The position numbers and the translations under genes are program-made. Positions 45,037 through 53,557 of a DNA stretch of 64,000 nt are shown in pieces; the first letter of the stretch is position 1, and the number at the start of each line of letters is the position of its first letter. The stretch is from assembly GCF_000821065.1 (NCBI RefSeq), contig NZ_CDGG01000001.1, forward strand, positions 2,914,001-2,978,000. Reading direction: 5' to 3'. Origin of the DNA: Oceanobacillus oncorhynchi (GTDB taxonomy: Bacteria; Bacillota; Bacilli; Bacillales; Amphibacillaceae). The notes beneath the pieces are model-generated. The model searched no databases, was not told the DNA's origin, and saw nothing but the letters and a program-made list of their open reading frames with translations.

Positions 45037-45657
45037 ATGGAGAGTGATGGAAAAAAGATTAAAATCGCCGTCAATGGAGGTATCGGATTCGGATCAAAAT
45101 TAAATGCCAACCAGCTGCTGACCATCTCTAAATATATGGATGAAAATGAAGAGCTGGAATTAACCACTTTTCAACAGCTTTATATCGAAATACCGGAAAG
45201 TGATAAAGAAGAAATTATAAAGGAATTTGAAAGTGCCGGATTGGCTTGTTATCCAGTGGGAAATTACGTTAAGAGCTTGAGAACCTGCAATTTCTGTAAA
45301 GGGGAAGAAAGAGAAGGGATGCCTGTAGCAAAAGAACTTAATAAACGATTTGCCGGCAAACAGGTTCCTTTCACATTAAAAATGGCTTATACAGGCTGTC
45401 CGATTGGCTGTGGAGAACCAATGGTCAGCGATATAGGCGTTATGAAATTCAAGGATCAGTACAATTTATATGTAGGTGGAAAGGGCAAGGGCTTTGATGC
45501 AGAAGTGGGGATGCTTCTGAAAGAGGACCTGGAGCCGGAAGAGCTATACGAAATTGTAGAGAGAATTATTGAAAATTATTCACAGCTTGGCAAGAAAAGA
45601 GAGCCTTTCTTTAAATTCTGGAGAAGAATCGGGAAAGATCAATTGATAAATATATAA
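45037..45657 (+). CDS. Small nitrite/sulfite-reductase-like iron-sulfur protein
   Basis: 206 aa. An N-terminal ferredoxin-like half domain (about 10-70) is followed by CNFC and, further on, TGCPIGCGEP, the Cys pattern for a [4Fe-4S]/sirohaem centre of nitrite and sulfite reductases. At 206 aa it is less than half of a full enzyme, so it may be a single-domain relative or work with a partner. Substrate unknown; sulfite would fit the sulfur island 6 kb upstream. Start ATG 45037 after AGAGGGGGGAG. Confidence 0.75.
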   Translation: MESDGKKIKIAVNGGIGFGSKLNANQLLTISKYMDENEELELTTFQQLYIEIPESDKEEIIKEFESAGLACYPVGNYVKSLRTCNFCKGEEREGMPVAKELNKRFAGKQVPFTLKMAYTGCPIGCGEPMVSDIGVMKFKDQYNLYVGGKGKGFDAEVGMLLKEDLEPEELYEIVERIIENYSQLGKKREPFFKFWRRIGKDQLINI

Positions 45658-45708
45658 ATAGCATCTTTATGATGATTAGGTACATGCACTATTGGAGGTA
45701 ATACAACG

Positions 45709-47127
45709 ATGTCTACACATACAAATACCATCTCACAACTAGATCCTAAACGGTGGAAAGCACTGTTTCTCTTATGTTTTGCGAACTTCCTTGTAATCAT
45801 GGATGCGTCTATTATCCAAATTGCTTTACCGTCCATTCAGAAAACACTCGGTTATACGCAAGAAAGCTTACAATGGGTAATGAGTGCATTTCTGCTCATA
45901 TTTGGAGGCTTCCTGTTATTAGGAGGTAAATTAGCCGATCTATATGGCAATCGCCGTATTTTTAGCTTGGGTGTTCTAATTTTGGCAGTTTCATCTTTAT
46001 TTGCTGGTTTAGCCTGGAGCGAGCTAAGTCTAAATATATTCCGTGGAATTCAAGGCTTGGGTTCCGCTTTAATTGCCCCTTCAGCTCTATCTATGGTTAT
46101 GCGGCTGTTTAGTTTCAGCTCGGCTGAAAAAGCAAAAGCACTTGCTTTTTGGGGCTTATCGGGGGCAGCAGGCGGGGCATTCGGAATTGTATTTGGCGGA
46201 CTTTTAACTGGGACACTCGGCTGGCGCTGGACATTGTTCATCTATGTACCATTGAGCATTATCGTTTTGATTTTCAGTCCTAAACTATTACAAAAATCTG
46301 GTCAACGATTGAAAGGACGTATTGATTATGTCGGAGCTGTTCTAGTCACAGCATCTCTGATGTTGCTTGTTTATGGCATTGTATCAGCGGAACACAGCGG
46401 CTGGACATCAAGCAATGTTATGATTTCGCTTATTGCAGGTGTTGTTCTGTTTCTGATTTTCCTTCTTGTAGAATCCAAGATGAAAGAAGCGCTACTACCA
46501 CTTAATATATTTAAAACACCTGACTTAGGTATTGGTAATATCGGTGTCTTTTTAACACAGGCAGCATGGTTCCCGTTAATATATATGTTGATTCTTTATC
46601 TGCAGCAAGTGTTACAGTACTCTCCGACAGCCGGCGCAATGGCAGTATTGCCTGTGCCATTATTTATGGCATTCTTCATGATCGTCGTAGCTGAAAAGGT
46701 GTTGGCTAAGTTAGGTATAAAAATGACGATGGCTACAGGTTTTGTGATTCTCGGATTGGGTAATATTTTATTTTCACAATTTGCAACAGTGGATGGCACT
46801 TACTTTATAAGTGTATTAATCCCTTCATTTGTTGCAGTGCTTGGAAATGCACTTGCTTATTTAGCTTCTACAACAGCGTCTGTATCAGAAGTAGAGCCCA
46901 AAAAATCAGGGCTTGCTTCCGGTTTATACAATACGAACTTCCAAATCGGCTCTGCCATTGGTCTATCAATTATGGTTGCGATTGCCGGTGCAGCAACCAG
47001 AGCGAGTGACGTTGCTGATTCAGTCGTTGCTCTGAATGAAGGTTTCCAGCAAGGCTTCTTCTGGGCAGGTATGTTTGCTTTCGTTGGAGCTGTGTTGGCG
47101 TTGTTGTTTATTCAATCCAAAAAATAA
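45709..47127 (+). CDS. DHA2-family 14-TM major facilitator transporter
   Basis: 472 aa. N-terminal motif LVIMDASIIQIALPSI and the loop motif GGKLADLYGNRRIF are typical of the 14-helix drug:H+ antiporters. It is not close to the QacA-like exporter at 6329. Substrate unknown. Ribosome site TTGGAGGTAA, ATG 45709. Convergent with the next gene, with a terminator between. Confidence 0.87.
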   Translation: MSTHTNTISQLDPKRWKALFLLCFANFLVIMDASIIQIALPSIQKTLGYTQESLQWVMSAFLLIFGGFLLLGGKLADLYGNRRIFSLGVLILAVSSLFAGLAWSELSLNIFRGIQGLGSALIAPSALSMVMRLFSFSSAEKAKALAFWGLSGAAGGAFGIVFGGLLTGTLGWRWTLFIYVPLSIIVLIFSPKLLQKSGQRLKGRIDYVGAVLVTASLMLLVYGIVSAEHSGWTSSNVMISLIAGVVLFLIFLLVESKMKEALLPLNIFKTPDLGIGNIGVFLTQAAWFPLIYMLILYLQQVLQYSPTAGAMAVLPVPLFMAFFMIVVAEKVLAKLGIKMTMATGFVILGLGNILFSQFATVDGTYFISVLIPSFVAVLGNALAYLASTTASVSEVEPKKSGLASGLYNTNFQIGSAIGLSIMVAIAGAATRASDVADSVVALNEGFQQGFFWAGMFAFVGAVLALLFIQSKK

Positions 47128-47137
47128 TGGTGAACAC

Positions 47138-47183
47138 AAAAAGATTCCATCTATCATATTTTGATAGATGGAATCTTTTTTTT
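47138..47183. terminator. Bidirectional terminator between convergent transporters
   Basis: AAAAAGATTCCATCTATC stem (18 bp) with a 7-nt loop and T-rich tails on both strands. Confidence 0.9.
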
Positions 47184-47223
47184 ACAATGTTGATCCTAAA
47201 TGTTCTCTGTATAACTTGTACAC

Positions 47224-48786
47224 TTATTTAGCGCGGGATTTATAATTGTAATCACTATATCGAGCCACTTTATATTTTTTATTTGCGATTTTAGAGTGTC
47301 TAATTTTATCTTCATTTCTTAACTCTTTCAGCACTGCCCAGCAAATAAAAACAGTAATAATGGTAAATGGGGTGGCTATGACGATAGCTATTGTTCTGAC
47401 TGCTTCCAGTCCGCCGGCTAATAGGAAAACGACAGCAGACCCTGCAGTGATTAGTCCCCATGTTATTTTAAGATTTCTTGACGGATTTGGTTTACCATTG
47501 CTGCTCAGCATCCCTAATACAAATGTAGCGGAATCTGCTGAGGTGATAAAGAAAATAAAAATTAGCAAGAGAGCCAATATGCTTAAAAAGTTGCCCAGTG
47601 AGAATTCACTTAGAAAAGCAAACAAAGCTCCGTCTACATTTGCGTTTATCGTTTCCGCTAATTGGCTGTTGCCTAAATCATGAATTAAATGAATAGCACT
47701 GCCTCCGAGAACTGAAAACCAGATAAAGGATATCAAGGAGGGTACTAATAATACGCCCAAAACAAATTCCTTAATGGTTCTTCCCTTCGAAATTCTGGCC
47801 ACAAATGAGCCTACAAAAGGAGACCATGTGGTCCACCAGGCCCAGTAGAACACCGTCCATGTGCCTATCCAATTGCTTCCTTCACTATTAAAAGGTTCCA
47901 TCCGAAGACTCGTAGGCAGTATACTTCCTACATAACTTCCTGTAGTGGAGATCAGTATTTCAAAGATTTGTCTGGTAGGCCCTAGGATAAGTATGATAGA
48001 CACAACAAAAGCTAAAAGTACTATGTTGAAGTAAGATAAATATTTCAATCCCCGATTTAATCCTGACCACGAGGAAATAATAAATAACAAAGTAGCAAAT
48101 CCGATGATAAGCATTTGAATAGGGAATGTAATGGGCACTCCCCATTGAGCATTCATTCCATTGTTAATTTGTAAAGTACTTAATCCAAATGTACTAGCTA
48201 CACCAACTGCAGTGATAAATACAGAAACAATATCAATTATTTTGCCAGGAGTTTCATAAATCCGATTCCCCAACAACGGATAAAAAATAGAACTTATGGA
48301 AGGTGGAAGCCCTTTTCGAAAATGAAAATAAGCTAAACCTAAAGCTACAGTTCCGAATAATGCCCAAGGGTGCATCCCCCAATGAAAAAAGGTGGCTTTC
48401 ATTGCTTCGGTGGCAGCTTCTGCTGTTGCACCTTCTCCAGTTGGAGGTGTTATATAATGTGAAACTGGTTCAGCAACTGCCCAAAACACCAAACCAACCC
48501 CCATGCCTGCACTGAACAGCATGGAAATCCATGACAACGTACTATAAGCAGGCTTATCAGTGTCTTTTCCTAACCGTGTCTTTCCATATTTCGAAAACAT
48601 TAGAAAAAGACAAAACCCTACAAATATAGTGCCTACAAGTAAATAAAACCAGTTGAAATAAGTGACTGTAAAATTCAAAAATACAGATGCTTTCTGCCCT
48701 AGCCAATCATTAAAAGCAACCCCGATGATTACAAACAAAATACTTAATATTAAAGATATACTAAGAACGCTATTTTCCTTAAACAA
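47224..48786 (-). CDS. BCCT-family betaine transporter (copy 1, divergent)
   Basis: 520 aa, twelve helices, sodium-coupled uptake of betaine-type compounds. The GMGVGLVFWAVAEP motif in TM3 and the Trp-box YWAWWTTWSPFVG in TM8 are complete, so betaine binding by Trp cation-pi contacts is expected. I use TTG at 48786, which follows GGGAGGAG and aligns with the start of copy 3 (MFKNN). It is transcribed away from the catabolic genes from a shared control region; its promoter holds an AATCATGATT core and a cre-like box. Confidence 0.92.
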   Translation of the reverse strand: MFKENSVLSISLILSILFVIIGVAFNDWLGQKASVFLNFTVTYFNWFYLLVGTIFVGFCLFLMFSKYGKTRLGKDTDKPAYSTLSWISMLFSAGMGVGLVFWAVAEPVSHYITPPTGEGATAEAATEAMKATFFHWGMHPWALFGTVALGLAYFHFRKGLPPSISSIFYPLLGNRIYETPGKIIDIVSVFITAVGVASTFGLSTLQINNGMNAQWGVPITFPIQMLIIGFATLLFIISSWSGLNRGLKYLSYFNIVLLAFVVSIILILGPTRQIFEILISTTGSYVGSILPTSLRMEPFNSEGSNWIGTWTVFYWAWWTTWSPFVGSFVARISKGRTIKEFVLGVLLVPSLISFIWFSVLGGSAIHLIHDLGNSQLAETINANVDGALFAFLSEFSLGNFLSILALLLIFIFFITSADSATFVLGMLSSNGKPNPSRNLKITWGLITAGSAVVFLLAGGLEAVRTIAIVIATPFTIITVFICWAVLKELRNEDKIRHSKIANKKYKVARYSDYNYKSRAK

Positions 48787-48943
48787 AAAATCTCCTCCCA
48801 GTTTCAATACTCCCTAAAGTAATCCGACAAATTATCCCAGCTCGTCTTATGGTAATTTTAACAAATTTTAGTAGTAGTTATAAGTTTAAAATCACTTCCT
48901 TAAAAAACAAATACTAGACTTAAATGTAATTAATAGATATAAT

Positions 48944-48957
48944 TGGAATCGCTTACA
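48944..48957 (-). promoter_or_regulatory. cre-like box at the BCCT copy 1 promoter
   Basis: On the minus strand TGTAAGCGATTCCA fits the CcpA consensus TGTAANCGNWNNCA. It lies just downstream of the likely start point, where CcpA usually blocks transcription. Confidence 0.6.
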
Positions 48958-48965
48958 CAATCAAG

Positions 48966-48993
48966 ATTATATCATAATCATGATTGAATACAA
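48966..48993 (-). promoter_or_regulatory. BCCT copy 1 promoter with AATCATGATT core
   Basis: Minus strand -35 TTGTAT (48993-48988), 16-bp spacer, -10 TATAAT (48971-48966). AATCATGATT (48976-48985) fills the spacer, matching the centre of the large palindrome at 49040-49085. Confidence 0.65.
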
Positions 48994-49026
48994 ATAATTT
49001 TTTATAAATTTTTAATAAATAAAGTA

Positions 49027-49085
49027 TTGCATTTATTAATAATTACGGTTATATTATAATCATGATTATAATATAACCGTAATTA
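49027..49085 (+). promoter_or_regulatory. Promoter with perfect 46-bp palindrome for the catabolic operon
   Basis: -35 TTGCAT (49027-49032), 17-bp spacer, -10 TATATT (49050-49055). The -10 is inside a perfect palindrome 49040-49085, arm TAATTACGGTTATATTATAA, centre TCATGA. It contains the same AATCATGATT core as the divergent promoter, so one regulator probably controls both. Confidence 0.7.
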
Positions 49086-49214
49086 ACTTTTCGAACTTGA
49101 TTATCTGAAAGAAGGGATTTATGAGAAATAGCATAGAACATTAACCAAAAGAACGAAATATCTTTACTTAAATGAAAGTTAACTAAAAAATAAAAAAAAG
49201 GAAGTGTTTGTTTA

Positions 49215-50255
49215 ATGAGTAATTCTAAAGAAGTAGACGTTTTATGGTTGTCTCAAGAGGAATGTATTGAAAGCGGCGCAAAAGATATGGATATGATTCT
49301 GGAATATGTAGAAAAAGTAAATTTATGGTTGGCAGAAGATAAAGTGGTTGAACCAGAATTATTACACCTGTTATGGGAAGAAGGAAACTACTCAGGTAAA
49401 AGAATTGGTGTACACGCTGCTTTGATCCGTTCAGAAGAAATGCGTGTTGCTGCTGTTAAAGGTATCCCGAGTAATCCTTTGAACCCGGTAGAAAGACAGA
49501 CACCAAGATCAAATGGAATGATTATTCTTTATAATGAAGATACAGGATATCCATTTGCGGTTATGGATGATACTATTGTAAGCGCTTTACGTACAGGGGC
49601 TTCCAGTGCTCTAGGAGCGAAGTATTGTGCCCGTCCAGACTCGGAAGTACTTGGATTAGTAGGATGCGGTGTTATTCAAAATGCTCATATCGAGGCAACA
49701 AGCAAAGTAATGAAAAATATTAAAACCGTACGACTATATGACATGAATGAGGATCGCGCAAAACAATTCGCTGATAGATGGAAGCATTTAGGCTATAATT
49801 TTGAAATCTGTAAAGATGTAGAACAGGCGGTAGCGCAATCTGATATTGTATATACAGCAACAAACGTCAACTTAGGAAATGAATATATTCCGAAAGAATG
49901 GATTAAAAAAGGATCTTTCCACTCTGGAGTGTCGATGTGGGATCATAAAAACGAAGCTATTTTAGAAGGATTTAATAAATATTGCATGGATTATAAGCTC
50001 CGTTTAAAAGATGATAAATATCCTTTATCTGAACTTACAAAAGCTGGTAAATTAGCTCAGGACGATATTATTGAATTAGGTCAGGTAATTAAAGGAGATA
50101 AAGTTATTCGGGAAAATGACGATGACAGCATCTTCTTTGTAACACTGGGTATTTGCGCAACAGATACAGCAAACAGCTATCAGATTTATCAAAATGCGAA
50201 AGAGCGCGGATTAGGTACTCCAGTGAAATTATGGTCTGAGCCTGCAATGTATTAA
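49215..50255 (+). CDS. Ornithine cyclodeaminase/mu-crystallin family NAD(P)-dependent enzyme
   Basis: 346 aa, with the family's N-terminal segment, the DDTIVSALRTGASSALGAKY motif (substrate Arg region) and Rossmann motif GLVGCGVIQNAH near 150. Family members deaminate ornithine to proline or reduce cyclic imines such as pyrroline-2-carboxylate to proline. Together with the proline-racemase-family gene at 56175 and the P5C-dehydrogenase-like gene next to it, the pyrroline-2-carboxylate reductase role is attractive (inference). Some databases name related sequences as tyramine oxidase subunit B. First gene of the operon; ribosome site AAGGAAG, ATG 49215. Confidence 0.85.
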   Translation: MSNSKEVDVLWLSQEECIESGAKDMDMILEYVEKVNLWLAEDKVVEPELLHLLWEEGNYSGKRIGVHAALIRSEEMRVAAVKGIPSNPLNPVERQTPRSNGMIILYNEDTGYPFAVMDDTIVSALRTGASSALGAKYCARPDSEVLGLVGCGVIQNAHIEATSKVMKNIKTVRLYDMNEDRAKQFADRWKHLGYNFEICKDVEQAVAQSDIVYTATNVNLGNEYIPKEWIKKGSFHSGVSMWDHKNEAILEGFNKYCMDYKLRLKDDKYPLSELTKAGKLAQDDIIELGQVIKGDKVIRENDDDSIFFVTLGICATDTANSYQIYQNAKERGLGTPVKLWSEPAMY

Positions 50256-50274
50256 TCTTTAGGAGGTGTCTTTA

Positions 50275-51822
50275 TTGCCTATCACACCATTTAAAAACGA
50301 TATGCCGACAGATTGGGGAAAATCTGAAAATCGAGAAGCATTAAATAAAAATTTAGAATATGTAAGAACAGAATTTGGCAAGGAATATCCTCTGATTATT
50401 GGAGGAAAAGAAGTTTCAAAAGAAAACAAACTGGCTTCTTATAATCCGGCTTCCCATCATGAAGTGATCGGTTATGTTAGCCAAGCTGGTAAAGAAGATA
50501 TTGAAGAAGCAATAACTGCTGCCAAAAAAGCACATGAAGGCTGGGGCGCTATAACTTTCCTGGAAAGGGCCCGTTATTTATTCAAAGCAGCTAAAATTAT
50601 GGAGCGGCGCAAACCGGAATTGGTTGCCTGGCAAATATATGAAGCAGGTAAAAATTGGGCGGAAGCTGATGGAGAAATTAACGAGGCAATTGATTTTCTG
50701 GAAATGTATGCTCGTAAAGCCATCGAGCTTGAACAGGGAGAAAATCTGGTTACCATACCGGGGATTGAAAACCATCTTGAATATAAGCCGCTTGGGGTTG
50801 GAGCTGTCATTTCTCCTTGGAATTTCCCGTTGGCAATTGTTACGGGAATGACTGTGTCCGCCATCGTTACCGGCAATACTGTACTATTGAAGCCAGCTTC
50901 CTTGACTCCAATCGTAGCAGCTAAATTTATGGAAATCATGCATGAAGCAGGTGTTCCTGATGGAGTTATTAATTATATTCCAGGTTCCTCCAGAGAAATA
51001 GGGGACGATTTAGTAACACACAGAGATATCAATTTTATTTCGTTTACCGGTTCCATGGAAGCAGGTCTGCACATCGATGAATTGGCTCATAAAAGAATAC
51101 CAAATCAACGCTGGGTAAAGCGGGTTGTTGCTGAAATGGGCGGAAAGAACGGTATTGTTGTAGATGAATCAGCAGATTTAGACGCTGCTGCAGATGGAAT
51201 TGTAACATCGGCATTTGGTTACCAAGGACAAAAGTGTTCTGCGGGCTCCAGAGCTATCATTCATGAGAGCGTTTACAATGAAATGGTTGATAAAATTGTT
51301 GAACGTACGAAAAAACTTCATGTCGGCCCAGGTACTGAAAATAATCCAATTGGTCCTGTGATTGATGATAAAGCGTTTAAAAATATCAACGAATATATAG
51401 AAATTGGGAAAGAAGAAGGAAAACTGGCTTTTGGCGGCAACAGTGATAATACGGAAGGGTATTATATTACGCCAACCATTTTCAAAGATGTCGCTCCAGG
51501 ATCAAGGATAATGAAAGAGGAAATTTTTGGGCCGGTTCTGGCTATATGCAAAGCATCGAGTGTTGAAGAAGGAATCGATGTATATAATGATACTCAGTTT
51601 GGATTGACAGGAGCTTTATATACGAACAATCGTGAACAAATCTCCTATGCTCGAAGAAAAATGGAATGCGGAAATTTATTTTTAAACGGTAAATGTACAG
51701 GAGCATTAGTAGGAATCCAGCCATTTGGCGGTTATTATATGTCCGGTACTGGGGAGAAAACAGGAACTTTAGAGTATTTATTGCATTTTGTGCAAGCAAA
51801 AACAATTGCTGAAAATTTTTAA
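50275..51822 (+). CDS. Aldehyde dehydrogenase of the P5C dehydrogenase (RocA/PutC) type
   Basis: 515 aa. Closely resembles RocA: YPLIIGGKEV near the start, EADGEINEAIDFLEMYARKA, catalytic Asn in ISPWNFPLAI, Glu in EMGGKNGIVV, and catalytic Cys in GQKCSAGSR, near residue 316. This family oxidises glutamate semialdehyde (P5C) to glutamate, the last step of proline catabolism. In RocA the motif is EMGGKDTV; here Asn replaces Asp. I use TTG 50275, 8 nt after AGGAGG. Overall fit: it completes a betaine-to-proline-to-glutamate route. Confidence 0.88.
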   Translation: MPITPFKNDMPTDWGKSENREALNKNLEYVRTEFGKEYPLIIGGKEVSKENKLASYNPASHHEVIGYVSQAGKEDIEEAITAAKKAHEGWGAITFLERARYLFKAAKIMERRKPELVAWQIYEAGKNWAEADGEINEAIDFLEMYARKAIELEQGENLVTIPGIENHLEYKPLGVGAVISPWNFPLAIVTGMTVSAIVTGNTVLLKPASLTPIVAAKFMEIMHEAGVPDGVINYIPGSSREIGDDLVTHRDINFISFTGSMEAGLHIDELAHKRIPNQRWVKRVVAEMGGKNGIVVDESADLDAAADGIVTSAFGYQGQKCSAGSRAIIHESVYNEMVDKIVERTKKLHVGPGTENNPIGPVIDDKAFKNINEYIEIGKEEGKLAFGGNSDNTEGYYITPTIFKDVAPGSRIMKEEIFGPVLAICKASSVEEGIDVYNDTQFGLTGALYTNNREQISYARRKMECGNLFLNGKCTGALVGIQPFGGYYMSGTGEKTGTLEYLLHFVQAKTIAENF

Positions 51823-51856
51823 CTTATAAATCTATTTAAAATGGGAGGTTAATAGT

Positions 51857-53014
51857 ATGAAATCAATTGAAGGCGGTTTTCCAAGTTACGCAAAGTTTGA
51901 GCCTACGTCTCCAGGGAGTGATTATTATGATCCGAATCACTTTCATGAAGAGTTAGAGAAAATATGGTTTAAGACATGGCTGCTTGCAGGAAGAGAAGAA
52001 GAAATCCCGAACAGCGGCGATTATAAGACAGTTCAGATTGCACATGAGAATTTTATTGTTACCCGCGGTTCAGATGGCGAAATTAATACGTACTATAATG
52101 TCTGCCGCCATCGCGGTTCCCGCTTGTGTACGACAGAGGCAGGAAACTTCCCTAGAGGGAGAATCATCTGCCCTTATCATAGCTGGATGTATAGTGGGGA
52201 TACTGGTGAATTGACAAAAGCGCCAAATATTTCGGATGAAGATGAAGGCTTTGATAGAAGTGAGCATTCCCTGGTTAGCATAAGAACAGAAACATGGGAT
52301 GGATTTATTTGGATCAATGCGGATTCAGAAGCTCCTTCACTAAAAGAGAGTTTTAATTTGCCAGAATCCTGGTCTATTTATGAGCAATACCAAATGCACA
52401 GACTGAAAATTGGTAAAACAGGAACCTATAATGTAAAAGCAAATTGGAAATTGTTAATGGATAACGCAGAGGAATGCTATCATTGCGGCACGATTCATCC
52501 GGAATTAAGCAAAGCAACTCCGCCAATGCAGCCTAGACAATGGGTTGATGAAGAGGTGCCGGAAACAAAGGTTATCAAACACGTTGGATCTATGGGATTA
52601 AATCCTGGATTTGAGCGCGTGAATGTAGACGGGAAAGCTTACCGGCCTGTATTCCCTGGATTAAGTGAAGAGGATCAGCGTAAAATTGCTTATTTGCATA
52701 TTTTCCCGCATTCTTATATCTGCATGGCTTCTGACTATGTATTTATTGCGGCAATCTTCCCGATTAAAGCAGATGAATCTGTGGTGAAAGGATACTGGTT
52801 GTTTGACCCGGATGTTTTAGAAAAAGATGACGCATATATCGATGATGCAGTTGAATTCTGGGATGTAACCTGTCAAGAGGATTGGGAGGCTTGCGCACTT
52901 GCACAGCAAGGAAATGAATCCAGATCATATAAAGATGGCGGCACGCTGACGCCAATTGACTGGCGAGTTGCCAATTTTAAGAAGTACGTGCAGGACGAAA
53001 TGGAAAAGAACTAA
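51857..53014 (+). CDS. Rieske oxygenase, alpha subunit (quaternary-ammonium demethylase type)
   Basis: 385 aa. Rieske [2Fe-2S] ligands in NVCRHRGSRLC and CPYHSW (Cys-x-His ... Cys-x2-His, about 80-105); mononuclear iron ligands in NAEECYHCGTIHPEL (two His, about 208 and 213). The residue bridging the two centres is Glu (E-C-Y-H), where arene dioxygenases have Asp; Glu is known in the carnitine oxygenase CntA. So hydroxylation of an N-methyl group, releasing formaldehyde, is likely. Ferredoxin and reductase genes follow. Start ATG 51857 with GGGAGGT. Confidence 0.9.
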   Translation: MKSIEGGFPSYAKFEPTSPGSDYYDPNHFHEELEKIWFKTWLLAGREEEIPNSGDYKTVQIAHENFIVTRGSDGEINTYYNVCRHRGSRLCTTEAGNFPRGRIICPYHSWMYSGDTGELTKAPNISDEDEGFDRSEHSLVSIRTETWDGFIWINADSEAPSLKESFNLPESWSIYEQYQMHRLKIGKTGTYNVKANWKLLMDNAEECYHCGTIHPELSKATPPMQPRQWVDEEVPETKVIKHVGSMGLNPGFERVNVDGKAYRPVFPGLSEEDQRKIAYLHIFPHSYICMASDYVFIAAIFPIKADESVVKGYWLFDPDVLEKDDAYIDDAVEFWDVTCQEDWEACALAQQGNESRSYKDGGTLTPIDWRVANFKKYVQDEMEKN

Positions 53015-53122
53015 ACGATAGGTAGGGATATAGTGGTGGGAGACGATTTTAACATCATTATATCCCTTCTTCCAAAAACACTGTTTTCGTTTTGAGAAGC
53101 TATCGAGGAGGGAGATAAAAAA

Positions 53123-53482
53123 ATGACAAATCAGACAGAAAACCTTCCGTTAGAGGAAAATAAGTATACCTTTGCAGCAGCAAGTGATTCAGTTAAAGAA
53201 GGGGAAATGATTGATATATTTCTTGGAAAAGAAACCGTAGTTCTGGCAAGAGTAGACGGTTCCGTGTATGCGGTAGATGGCATTTGTTCGCATGCCTATT
53301 CAGAAATGGTGGATGGGGAACTAGAGGACCATTGTTTATATTGCCCGCTTCACTTTGCTTGTTTTGACATTCGCGACGGCTCTGTATTAGAGGGGCCAGC
53401 TGTTACGCCATTGTCTGTCTATGACGTAATGGAACAAGACGGCTCGATATGGATAAAAGCTTTGGATATATATGGAGAATGA
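53123..53482 (+). CDS. Rieske-type ferredoxin
   Basis: 119 aa, cytosolic. [2Fe-2S] ligands Cys-x-His in GICSHAYSEM and Cys-x2-His in YCPLHFACFD (about 54 and 73). It carries electrons from the reductase encoded next to the oxygenase upstream, giving a three-component system instead of the two-component one of CntAB. Ribosome site GAGGAGGGAG, ATG 53123. Confidence 0.92.
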   Translation: MTNQTENLPLEENKYTFAAASDSVKEGEMIDIFLGKETVVLARVDGSVYAVDGICSHAYSEMVDGELEDHCLYCPLHFACFDIRDGSVLEGPAVTPLSVYDVMEQDGSIWIKALDIYGE

Positions 53483-53557
53483 TGAAGCGAAATAATTTAA
53501 TATGATACAGAAATGTAAAATATATTCCGTTTTAAAGAAGATTGGAGAGGATGAAAG

